A stretch of 64,000 bases of DNA from Parahaliea maris (GTDB lineage: Bacteria > Pseudomonadota > Gammaproteobacteria > Pseudomonadales > Halieaceae): the NCBI RefSeq assembly GCF_008064665.1, contig NZ_VRZA01000008.1:150111-214110 (forward strand), in the 5' to 3' direction. Every line of letters begins with the position of its first letter. Within the stretch, counting starts at the first letter, position 1. Positions 34,814 through 42,212 of the stretch are shown here, piece after piece. Below the pieces are notes generated by a model. It did not search any database, was not told the DNA's origin, and saw only the letters and a list, made by a program, of their open reading frames with translations. The translations under genes were made by a program, and so were the position numbers.

Positions 34814-35179
34814 TTATTGTTCCTCCACTCCCGCGTCGGGATACCAGTACAACTGTTCGTCACCTTCCAGTCGCACGTTCAAAGCTTTCAGTCCCAGTCC
34901 ACGACAGGGACCCATTGTGCATTCGCCACTTTCCACATCAAAAAGGGCACCGTGACCGGCACAGACAATGTGCGTTCGCTCACTGTCCAGGTACTCGTGT
35001 TTGCGCCAGGGCATCGATGCACCTTCGTACCCGGGATGGGGGCAGGCATTGCGCCAGGCGTAAATCTGTCGACCCCGGCGCACGACAAACAGGTAGTCGC
35101 GACCGCCACCCCGGGGATCGAACCCACGGCTGTGCCCGTCCGGAATGTCCCGCAGCGCACACAGGTGCACTCTCGCCAA
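34814..35179 (-). CDS. Small Rieske [2Fe-2S] protein
   Basis: 121 residues, single domain, soluble. Cluster ligands are Cys46-x-His48 (NACPHPG) and Cys73-x2-His76 (CAGHGALFD), the canonical Rieske ferredoxin spacing. The opening LCALRDIPDGHSRGF is also typical of NirD/Rieske-ferredoxin proteins. Such proteins usually pass electrons to ring-hydroxylating dioxygenases, but no oxygenase alpha subunit is present in the window; the neighbours are a flavin monooxygenase (one-base gap) and a VOC dioxygenase (17-base gap). Its function in this operon, as electron donor to the extradiol-like enzyme, is a guess. Confidence 0.85.
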   Translation of the reverse strand: MARVHLCALRDIPDGHSRGFDPRGGGRDYLFVVRRGRQIYAWRNACPHPGYEGASMPWRKHEYLDSERTHIVCAGHGALFDVESGECTMGPCRGLGLKALNVRLEGDEQLYWYPDAGVEEQ

Positions 35180-35196
35180 ACTCCCTCCGGGGCTGG

Positions 35197-36129
35197 TCAG
35201 TGCGGATCTCCCCCCGGCATCCAGTTGTCTACCAGGGTGAAATTGAATATCTGGGAGGCATCCTCCGAGGACTCACAAGCCCGCGGTTCCCAGCTATCGT
35301 CGTGCAAATCCATATCGGCGTCGTATTCAACGTGCACGCCCATGGGGCTGTTGAAGTACCAGAACCAGTTGGAGCCAAAAATGTGACGACCGGGGCCCCA
35401 GAATGACTCATAGCCCTTGTCCTGGAAGCGCTTGCCCGCCTGCAGCAGGTCGCTGGGATTGGCCATGTGGAAGGTGAAATGTTCGACCCCCTGCATGTGG
35501 GGCGGCGTATGCACCATGAACAATGTGTGATGGTCCAGGGTTCCCGCCGGGCGCAAAAACGGCCCCAGGTTGGTAAAGCGATCGGCAACGCGAAATCCCA
35601 GTCGCTCCACATAGAAGGCCTCGGCCTTGTGCTGGTCAGGGACAAAGTACACCACATGTGACAGTGTCACCGGCACAATGTCCTTATCGACAGCGGCCCC
35701 GATGACATTCACCCCGCGGTTCTGCCTGGCGCCGGGACAATTGACGATCTCGTCAGCGGCTTCCAGGGGGCGGCGGATACTCACCTGAAAGCCCAGGGCG
35801 AAGCCCATGTCATCCAGGGTTTCAATAGAGCCGTCGTCCAGGCGCTTGACCTCGCGATCCCTGCCCAGTTCCTCGGCAATCTGCTCCAGGGTAGCCGCGT
35901 CAGCCACGCCGTAGATGGTCTTGCGCAGGGTGCTCCCGGTGGGCAGCGCAGGTGGGAGGGAGGGGTCATCAGCGCGGCGAATTTCCACATAGGTGCCGTC
36001 CAGGCCCTCGAAGCGCCCGCCCTGCGCCGACACGTCCCGGGGAATCAAGCCATAGTCTGTCAGGTACTGGTTGCAGGCAGCGACATTGTCGACACCAAAT
36101 ACCAGGCCATCGGGTCCGAGGATATTCAT
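35197..36129 (-). CDS. Two-domain VOC / extradiol-dioxygenase-like protein
   Basis: 310 residues. The N-terminal VOC domain (residues about 1-115; VFGVDNVAACNQYLTDYGLIPRD) is probably structural. The C-terminal catalytic VOC domain (about 145-280) has possible Fe(II) ligands at His in PVTLSHVVYFV, His in TLDHHTLFMVH / VEHFTFHMAN, and Glu in GVHVEYDADMD. The family carries out extradiol cleavage of catechols (BphC-type fold). An alternative is a non-cleaving lyase. The upstream gap to the glyoxalase-like gene is 163 bases, the largest in the cluster. The flavin monooxygenase further down could supply the catecholic substrate. Confidence 0.75.
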   Translation of the reverse strand: MNILGPDGLVFGVDNVAACNQYLTDYGLIPRDVSAQGGRFEGLDGTYVEIRRADDPSLPPALPTGSTLRKTIYGVADAATLEQIAEELGRDREVKRLDDGSIETLDDMGFALGFQVSIRRPLEAADEIVNCPGARQNRGVNVIGAAVDKDIVPVTLSHVVYFVPDQHKAEAFYVERLGFRVADRFTNLGPFLRPAGTLDHHTLFMVHTPPHMQGVEHFTFHMANPSDLLQAGKRFQDKGYESFWGPGRHIFGSNWFWYFNSPMGVHVEYDADMDLHDDSWEPRACESSEDASQIFNFTLVDNWMPGGDPH

Positions 36130-36292
36130 TGCCAGTTACCACCTCTTGTTGTGCTGTGATTGATGTACTCAGTGGCCACTGAGTCTAGTGAGGGGCCACC
36201 GGCTGAACAAATCGTTTGTGCCGATGCGGGCTATCCAACAGGCTGATGGCTCCACGGCGCCAGCAACAGACGCCGGTTTCACACTCAAACCC

Positions 36293-36703
36293 TCAGTCAC
36301 GGGTTTCCTCGACAAACTCAATCAGGTTACCTGCGCAGTCACGAAGGAAGCATCCGCGACCGAAGCCCTCCCGTACCACGAAGGCGATGTCCGCTCCCCT
36401 GGACTCCACCTCAAGGAGAAAGGTTTCGAGGTCAGACACCTGGAAGGCGACATGCTTGTTACCGTGGGTCTGCAGGTCAGTGATCGGCGTGCGACGTTCC
36501 GCGGGCAGTGGTCTGGCGTCCTCCACCTGGAATATCTCGAAGCGCATCGCCCCCTTGCGTACCATCGCCACCCGGGCCCGGGCCGGAGGTATCTCAAACC
36601 GGCGTTCCAGGTCGAATCCCAGTATGTCGTGATACCAGGCGATCGCCTGTTCCAGATCGGGGACATTGACACCGCCGTGGTGAAAACGGAATTCGGGGGC
36701 CAT
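36293..36703 (-). CDS. Glyoxalase/VOC-family protein
   Basis: About 136 residues from ATG 36703 (MAPEFRFHHGGVNVPDLEQAIAWYHDILGFDLERRF); GGAG in the end of the hydrolase gene serves as ribosome site, and a longer 28-codon extension runs through the upstream gene and is rejected. Two beta-alpha-beta-beta-beta modules contain metal-site candidates His10 (HHGGVNV), Glu in MRFEIFQV, His in NKHVAFQVSD and Glu in GNLIEFVEE: the glyoxalase/methylmalonyl-CoA epimerase pattern. It could isomerise or cleave an intermediate of the pathway. It starts six bases after the alpha/beta hydrolase stop. Confidence 0.75.
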   Translation of the reverse strand: MAPEFRFHHGGVNVPDLEQAIAWYHDILGFDLERRFEIPPARARVAMVRKGAMRFEIFQVEDARPLPAERRTPITDLQTHGNKHVAFQVSDLETFLLEVESRGADIAFVVREGFGRGCFLRDCAGNLIEFVEETRD

Positions 36704-36708
36704 CAGGC

Positions 36709-37860
36709 TTACTCCATCGCGGCGAAGGTTTCGGCACACCAGTCGGCAATGTAGTCGCGCATGCCGGTGCCATTGTCGGCGCCGCAATGTTCAATTTCAA
36801 AATCGGCCTTGGTGAAAATGCGCAAATGACGCTTGCTGCAGTTCACCGCTTGCTCGTAGGAACGATGGGCATTGGCCACTGGAATCTGGCGGTCACCCTC
36901 GCCGTGGGTCACCAGGAACGGCATCTTCATCTTCTCGATCTGGCCGTCCAGCGTGACATTGGGCATGTAGTCCATGAACGCTTCCATGCTGTCCTTGCCC
37001 CACACCCACATGACATGGTCCCAGTAGTGTGGCACGGGATTCTCGCCCTCGTTGGCCAACCGTTCCTGCTGCCGCTGGCCCCAGACGTGGTTGGCGCCCA
37101 TCACCGCGCACAGCGCGAAGCGCGGTTCATTGGCCGCGGCGCGTGGCGCGTAATAGCCGCCCAGCGACAGGCCAAACATGCCAATGCGCTTCTCATCCAC
37201 GTCAGCCCTGGAGGCCAGGTACTCCCAGGCCGGTGTCGCCCAGCGCTCGGTGTCGTAGACCGCGGTGAGTCCGCGTTTGCGCAGGGCCTCGCCTGTGCCG
37301 GGCTGGTCGACAAACAGGGTGTAGATCCCGCGTTCGAGATTTGACTCGCCGTGGCCCGCCATATTGACCTGCTCTTTCATCGAGTCGAGGCCGTTACAGG
37401 ACACCAGCGCCGGTCGCTTGATACCGCTGCCGTCGTGAACAAAAATCGCGGGGTAGCTGCCCCCCTCATAGGGAATGTCGACGAAATCGACATGCAGCCC
37501 GCGCAATTCCACGTGCTTGCGGTAAAGTTCCAGCCCCTTGTCGTAGGCCTCCCAACGGGGCGCATAGTCGCGGGACTGCATGCGTTCAGCAGACAGGTAG
37601 TAGCCGCTGGCGCGCCCGTATTTGGTGCCGGCCGACAACAGATAACCGGCCTCCTCATCCGCCCGCGCATTGGCTTCGACCTGTTTGGCCACCGCGATCC
37701 AACTGTCGAACAGCAGCGCGGTCCCGGCGTCCTCGCCCTTGGCGGACGCCTCCTGGATTGGCCGGCAGGCCTCATCGATCTCACCGTGATTACCACCGCA
37801 GACCAGCGCCAGGTTCACCTGCAGATTCCACACGTAGTTTCCGGGAAATGGCTCAAACAT
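36709..37860 (-). CDS. Alpha/beta hydrolase (2,6-dihydroxypseudooxynicotine hydrolase-like)
   Basis: 383 residues. A helical N-terminal cap (residues 1-125; GKLELYRKHVEL-type helices) is followed by an alpha/beta hydrolase core: strand FVDIPYEGGSYPAIFVHDG, nucleophile elbow GMFGLSLGGYYAPRAA (G-L-S-L-G), acid in HGEGDRQIPVANAH and likely catalytic His in FEIEHCGADNG. Large-cap hydrolases of this type include the C-C bond hydrolase of nicotine degradation (DHPON hydrolase) and esterases of the FrsA/DUF1100 group. In this operon a C-C or ester cleavage after ring opening is likely. AAGGAGAC precedes ATG. The stop is six bases before the VOC gene start. Confidence 0.8.
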   Translation of the reverse strand: MFEPFPGNYVWNLQVNLALVCGGNHGEIDEACRPIQEASAKGEDAGTALLFDSWIAVAKQVEANARADEEAGYLLSAGTKYGRASGYYLSAERMQSRDYAPRWEAYDKGLELYRKHVELRGLHVDFVDIPYEGGSYPAIFVHDGSGIKRPALVSCNGLDSMKEQVNMAGHGESNLERGIYTLFVDQPGTGEALRKRGLTAVYDTERWATPAWEYLASRADVDEKRIGMFGLSLGGYYAPRAAANEPRFALCAVMGANHVWGQRQQERLANEGENPVPHYWDHVMWVWGKDSMEAFMDYMPNVTLDGQIEKMKMPFLVTHGEGDRQIPVANAHRSYEQAVNCSKRHLRIFTKADFEIEHCGADNGTGMRDYIADWCAETFAAME

Positions 37861-37904
37861 CGTTGTCTCCTTGGCAGACGCTGCCGTGCTGCGGATTGAA
37901 TGAC

Positions 37905-38675
37905 CTAGTCGGCGGTCCAGCCACCGTCGATCACCAGGCTGCTCCCGGTCATCAGCACGGAAGCGTCGGAGGCCAGGAACACAACGGCTCCCATCAGGTC
38001 CTCCACCTGCCCCACACGTCCCAGCTTGATCTTGTTGAGGACGTGATCGAGAAAGGCCCGGTCCTCGAAAAAAGGCCGCGTCAGTGGTGTTTCAATAAAG
38101 GTCGGTGCAATGGTGTTACTGCGGATACGGTATTGCGCAAGGTCGAGTGCCAAGGCCTTGTTGAAGCCTTCCAGGGCCCACTTTGAGGCACAGTACAGGG
38201 TGCGCCCGGGACCGCCCACGTGGCCCATTTGCGATCCCATATGAATGATCGACCCCTCGACGCCCTCCTCGATCATCCGCCCAACCGCCTGCTGGGTGAC
38301 AAAGACCGTACTCTTCAGATTGAGGTCCAGCACGGCGTCGTAATCGGCTTCGGTCACCTCGCCAATCGGTTTCGGGCGGTTGGTGCCGGCATTGTTGACC
38401 AGCACGTGAAATGCCGGACGCTCCGCAAAAAAATGGTGCACCGCCTCGCCCTGGGTGACATCCAGTACTTCGGCCTGCGCCCGGCCGCCAGCAACCCTGA
38501 TCGACTCTGCCGCCTGTGTGATCTCGTCGCTGCTGCGAGCAACCAGGGTGACCTCCGCGCCAGCCTGGGCCAGCGCTGCAGCCATCGCCAGGCCGATCCC
38601 GCGACCAGCCCCGGTCACCAGGGCGCGCCGACCCTGCAAATCGAAACTGGGCGTGCGCGGTATCCGCTCAGCCAT
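37905..38675 (-). CDS. SDR-family oxidoreductase
   Basis: About 256 residues from ATG 38675, which overlaps the stop of the HisD-like gene by eight bases; a 34-codon extension reads through that gene and is rejected. It is a classical [11 protein letters not shown] cofactor motif, NNAGTNRP, Ser in [11 protein letters not shown], YxxxK in YCASKWAL, and [17 protein letters not shown] at the end. It likely oxidises or reduces an alcohol/ketone intermediate, acting before or after the HisD-like alcohol dehydrogenase. Confidence 0.88.
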   Translation of the reverse strand: MAERIPRTPSFDLQGRRALVTGAGRGIGLAMAAALAQAGAEVTLVARSSDEITQAAESIRVAGGRAQAEVLDVTQGEAVHHFFAERPAFHVLVNNAGTNRPKPIGEVTEADYDAVLDLNLKSTVFVTQQAVGRMIEEGVEGSIIHMGSQMGHVGGPGRTLYCASKWALEGFNKALALDLAQYRIRSNTIAPTFIETPLTRPFFEDRAFLDHVLNKIKLGRVGQVEDLMGAVVFLASDASVLMTGSSLVIDGGWTAD

Positions 38676-40002
38676 CGGCGCGGGTCGCCTCACTGGGCTC
38701 GGCTGTGCCGGCATAGGGTACATCGCGGTGGCCGTAACGGCGCACGCGGATGTTGGCCTGCTCACCGTGACCGGCAAAGCCCTCGAGGCCGCACAGGCGG
38801 GAACAGTATTCGCCCACCAGCGCAGAAGCCTCGTCGGTCAGCACTTTCTGGTAGGTGCAGGTCTTGAGGAATTTCCCGACCCACAGTCCGCCGGTATAGC
38901 GCGCGGCCTTTTTCGTCGGCAGGGTGTGGTTGGTGCCGATGGTTTTATCGCCATAGGCAACGTTGGTCCGAGGTCCGAGGAACAGCGCACCGTAGTTGGT
39001 CATGTTGTTGAGGAAGTAGTCCGGATCCCGGGTCATCACCTGGACGTGTTCCGAGGCGATGTCATCGGCGATGGCGACCATCTCTTCGTAGCTCTCTGCC
39101 ACAATCACCTCGCCGAAGTTCTCCCAGGCCTTGCGGGCATGATCGGCTGTGGGCAGCACCTGCAGCAGGCGCTCGATTTCAGCCATGGTCTCTCGAGCGA
39201 GTTGCTCGGAGTTGGTCAGCAGTATCCCGGGGCTGTCGGGACCGTGCTCTACCTGCCCCAGGATATCGGTTGCACACAGTTCGGCATCCACGCTGTCATC
39301 GGCGATCACCAGCGTTTCGGTGGGGCCGGCGAACAGGTCGATGCCGACACGGCCATAGAGTTGGCGTTTGGCTTCAGCGACAAAGGCATTGCCCGGGCCG
39401 ACCAGAATGTCGACCGGAGAGATGGATTCGGTACCCAGTGCCATGGCGCCCACGGCCTGGATACCGCCGAGTGCATAGATCGCGTCGGCACCCGCCAGGG
39501 CCTGGGCCGCCACAATGGCCGGGGCCGGCTTGCCCCTGAAGGGGGGCGCGCAGGTAATCACCCGTGGTACCCCTGCCACCTTGGCGGTAATGACGGACAT
39601 GTGGGCAGAGGCAAGCAGCGGGTATTTGCCACCGGGAACGTAACAGCCCGCGGAGTTCAACGGGATATTGCGATGACCGAGGACCACACCAGGCAGGGTC
39701 TCGACCTCAACATCGCGCATCGATTCGCGTTGGATCTGCGCAAAATTGCGCACCTGGGTCTGGGCGAACTCGATGTCCTTGAGGTCCTGGCTGGACAGGC
39801 TATCGATGCAGGCCTGGATTTCCGCGTCGCTCAGGCGGTAGTCTTCGCGCTCCCATTGATCAAACTTGATTGACAGTTCGCGGACTGCCTCGTCACCGCG
39901 CTGCTCGATGTCTGCGAGGGTGGCCTCGACGATGTCCCGCACCTTGCGATCGGCGTCGGCCTTGACTTCAGCACTCGCGCCCTTTTTCAACCAGTTAGCC
40001 AT
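38668..40002 (-). CDS. Histidinol dehydrogenase-family alcohol dehydrogenase (HpsN-like)
   Basis: 444 residues. The whole HisD fold is present: [83 protein letters not shown], then [28 protein letters not shown] and GTNHTLPT. The zinc ligands Gln/His in [11 protein letters not shown] and the His in TNHTLPT are kept. It sits in a catabolic operon with no other his genes and resembles the HpsN/sulfopropanediol dehydrogenase branch, so it likely performs a four-electron oxidation of a hydroxy compound to its acid rather than histidine synthesis. The last ~25 residues ([21 protein letters not shown]) overlap the next gene's start. Confidence 0.85.
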   Translation of the reverse strand: MANWLKKGASAEVKADADRKVRDIVEATLADIEQRGDEAVRELSIKFDQWEREDYRLSDAEIQACIDSLSSQDLKDIEFAQTQVRNFAQIQRESMRDVEVETLPGVVLGHRNIPLNSAGCYVPGGKYPLLASAHMSVITAKVAGVPRVITCAPPFRGKPAPAIVAAQALAGADAIYALGGIQAVGAMALGTESISPVDILVGPGNAFVAEAKRQLYGRVGIDLFAGPTETLVIADDSVDAELCATDILGQVEHGPDSPGILLTNSEQLARETMAEIERLLQVLPTADHARKAWENFGEVIVAESYEEMVAIADDIASEHVQVMTRDPDYFLNNMTNYGALFLGPRTNVAYGDKTIGTNHTLPTKKAARYTGGLWVGKFLKTCTYQKVLTDEASALVGEYCSRLCGLEGFAGHGEQANIRVRRYGHRDVPYAGTAEPSEATRADG

Positions 40003-40046
40003 GTTTATGAGGTCCTGTTTACGTTATCTCGACGGATGCACCAGCG

Positions 40047-40346
40047 TCAGAATGCGTCCAGCACGCAACTGACGTGCTCGACGCGGGGCGCCCCGGCAAA
40101 GAACGGGCTCGCCAGTCGGCGCCAGTGCTGGAAACCTTCCGAACTGCGAAAGGTTTCCATGTGATCTTCCACGGAGTCCCAGCCAACCACCAGGCGATAG
40201 CGGGCGGGATGCTCAATACCCCGCTCCAGCTTCAGGCTGCGACAGCCCTGGGCGCCGCGAAAATGTTCGCTCGCCTGCGCTACCGCTGCTTCAAACTCAG
40301 CTTCGGAACCCGGAGTGACGTCAATCTCTGCGATTTCGTAAATCAT
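40047..40346 (-). CDS. Antibiotic biosynthesis monooxygenase (ABM)-like protein
   Basis: 99 residues from ATG 40346 (MIYEIAEIDVTPGSEAEFEAAV); GGAG lies nine bases upstream, so this is preferred to an ATG five codons earlier that lacks a ribosome site. A single ferredoxin-like alpha+beta domain is visible: YEIAEIDV strand, helix SEAEFEAAVAQASEHFRGAQGCRSLKLER, RYRLVVGWDSVEDHMETFRSS and a final VEHVSCVLDAF. ABM proteins are cofactor-free quinol-type monooxygenases or dimeric binding proteins. It is the first gene of the minus-strand set, 44 bases before the HisD-like gene, and diverges from the DenD-like gene. Confidence 0.8.
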   Translation of the reverse strand: MIYEIAEIDVTPGSEAEFEAAVAQASEHFRGAQGCRSLKLERGIEHPARYRLVVGWDSVEDHMETFRSSEGFQHWRRLASPFFAGAPRVEHVSCVLDAF

Positions 40347-40580
40347 GGTAACGGGCTCCATGTAAAGGTGATGTTATCGGTAACGCCACTTTGCCCAGTG
40401 GGAAAATTCTGGTCAAGAAGTTGGTCATTCGTTGTTTGGAAGGCCGCTATCCGTAATTGCGATAGTAAAGCCGCCCCCTTCCTGTAGATGCAGACTGCTG
40501 CCTGCTCTAGGATTGTGGTCACCTCCCGAACACTGGGGCGGAGTCGGGCCGCGCCCGCCAAACAATAAGGAGAAGTCTGG
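40347..40580. promoter_or_regulatory. Divergent promoter region of the two catabolic gene sets
   Basis: About 234 bases between the ABM-like start (minus) and the DenD-like start (plus). The plus-strand start has a clear AAGGAGAA ribosome site at 40568. No convincing operator dyad was found by eye; the regulator could be the LysR gene at 32581. Confidence 0.4.
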
Positions 40581-41525
40581 ATGAAAGTAGTGGTGACTGG
40601 CGCCGGCGGATTTGTCGGCAGGGCGCTCGCGCAGCGATTGGCTTGCGACGCATCACTTTCCCTGACACTGATGGACACACAGCTGCCTGTAATTGAGTGC
40701 CCTGACAGAGAACGCATCCAGAGCGTACAGGGTCAACTGCAAGATGCCGCTGTTCGCGAGAAAATTCTGAGTGGTGGTGTCGATGTGCTCTTCCACCTGG
40801 CGGCCTTGCCGGGCGGAGCCGCCGAGGGTAACCCGGAACTTTCCCGAGAGGTCAATCTCGACAGTACCCTGAATCTGTTCGAAGAGGCGGCTGCGGCGGG
40901 CTCGAATCCACGCATTGTATTCACCAGTACCATCGCCGTACTCGGAGCCCCCCTGCCCCCCGTCGTAGACGATAACTGCAGAATTCAACCCGCCATGGTC
41001 TACGGAACCCACAAGGCCATGGTGGAACTCGCCCTTGCGGACATGTCACGCCGCGGGCAGCTCGATGCCGTCAGCGTCAGGCTGCCGGGAATCGTCGCCC
41101 GACCACCGGCGCCGAGTGGGCTGAAATCCGCGTTTATGAGCAATCTGTTTCATGCCCTGCAAGCCGGCGAACCCTTCACCAGCCCGATCTCACCACAGGG
41201 AACCCTGTGGCTGATGTCGGTAGAACGCTGTGTTGACAACCTTGTGCATGCCGCAAAGCTCGACAGCAAAACCATGCCCGCATCGCGCGTGGTCACCCTG
41301 CCGGCACTGCGCTGCACCATGGGGGAACTCGCCGGCGCGGTCGCCGCACAGTGCGAAGTTGCGGAATCACTGGTGAGCTATCAGGCGGATGAGGGTCTGG
41401 AAGCGCATTTCGGCACACATCCGCCACTGCAAACGCCGGCGGCCGAGTCCGCGGGTTTCTCCGACGACGACTCCCTGCAGAATCTGGTCCAGCGTGCGCT
41501 GGCCGCGACTCGGGCAGTTGGCTGA
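40581..41525 (+). CDS. Extended-SDR dehydrogenase/epimerase (DenD-like)
   Basis: 314 residues. The NAD-binding GAGGFVG motif is at residues 7-13 (VVVTGAGGFVGRALAQRL), then FHLAALPGGAAEGNPELSREVNLDSTLNLFEEA, catalytic Thr/Ser in FTSTIAVLG and Tyr-x3-Lys in VYGTHKAMVEL, and the RLPGIVARP block. The GGAAE..PELSREVN.D and RLPGIVARPPAPSG segments are typical of D-erythronate dehydrogenase DenD and its relatives. Its role with a cupin and a CrtI-like flavoprotein is uncharted; it may oxidise a hydroxy acid released by ring fission. No other erythronate-pathway gene is present. Confidence 0.82.
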   Translation: MKVVVTGAGGFVGRALAQRLACDASLSLTLMDTQLPVIECPDRERIQSVQGQLQDAAVREKILSGGVDVLFHLAALPGGAAEGNPELSREVNLDSTLNLFEEAAAAGSNPRIVFTSTIAVLGAPLPPVVDDNCRIQPAMVYGTHKAMVELALADMSRRGQLDAVSVRLPGIVARPPAPSGLKSAFMSNLFHALQAGEPFTSPISPQGTLWLMSVERCVDNLVHAAKLDSKTMPASRVVTLPALRCTMGELAGAVAAQCEVAESLVSYQADEGLEAHFGTHPPLQTPAAESAGFSDDDSLQNLVQRALAATRAVG

Positions 41526-41686
41526 GTCATGCCGCTCTCCATTGGCCACAGCTATAGTCCCCATCGGTAATCACGATTTGTGACCCCGCAGGCGCAACAG
41601 TAGGCTTGCCGAACATCGAACTGGCGTTCTCTCCTTGAGGATTCCAGGCCTGTTAGACGAATATGAGCTATCCAGGAATCAGAGCA

Positions 41687-42178
41687 ATGACCCAACTACC
41701 TCCAGTTCGTCGCGTGGTCACCGGTCACAATGACAGTGGCCGCGCGGTATTCGCCAGCGACAGCAGCTTTGAAACCCAGTTGATCCCCAGCGGTGATGCA
41801 CGGTTCACGCTGCTCTGGACCGCGCCCGACCTGCCCGTTGAGAATAACGACCCGGTGGATGGCCGGGAGCGCGACGCGGGACTGACACTGCAGGGCGGCT
41901 CCGTCATCCGGGTGGTCGACATGCTGCCCGGCCAGTCCTCACCGATGCACCGCAGCAACAGCCTCGACTACGGCATAGTGTTGAGCGGGCAGCTCGAACT
42001 GGAACTGGACGACAGCGCCACCACACTGCTGGGCCCCGGCGATATCGTGATCCAGCGCGGCACCATTCATCTGTGGCGCAACCCCAGCGAGACGGAAACC
42101 TGCCGTATCGTGTTCGTGCTGACCGAAGCCACTGCTGTCGAAGTCAACGGCCAACCGCTGCCGGAAGTTCATCCCTGA
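41687..42178 (+). CDS. Cupin-domain protein
   Basis: About 163 residues from ATG 41687 (MTQLPPVRRVVTGHNDSGRAV); AGGA about ten bases upstream supports this over an ATG eight codons earlier. A single double-stranded beta-helix is present. Motif 1 region: GGSVIRVVDMLPGQSSPMHRSNSLDYGIVLSGQLELEL. Motif 2 region: LGPGDIVIQRGTIHLWRNPSETET. Metal-ligand candidates are His in PMHRSN and His in TIHLWRN, giving a reduced site compared with dioxygenase cupins. Similar proteins accompany aromatic-acid catabolism and may act as isomerases or decarboxylase-like helpers. It is 35 bases before the flavoprotein gene. Confidence 0.75.
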   Translation: MTQLPPVRRVVTGHNDSGRAVFASDSSFETQLIPSGDARFTLLWTAPDLPVENNDPVDGRERDAGLTLQGGSVIRVVDMLPGQSSPMHRSNSLDYGIVLSGQLELELDDSATTLLGPGDIVIQRGTIHLWRNPSETETCRIVFVLTEATAVEVNGQPLPEVHP

Positions 42179-42212
42179 TTCGCTGAATAGATCTCCAGGA
42201 AATAAATACACT

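Noticed and set aside
38455..39873. Plus-strand frame of 472 codons opposite the HisD-like gene
   Set aside because: Shadow of a conserved GC-rich gene on the other strand; the product resembles no family.
38668..40002. Histidine biosynthesis gene hisD
   Set aside because: The fold is HisD-like, but the operon is catabolic with no other his genes and the gene overlaps an SDR, so a catabolic alcohol dehydrogenase is more likely.
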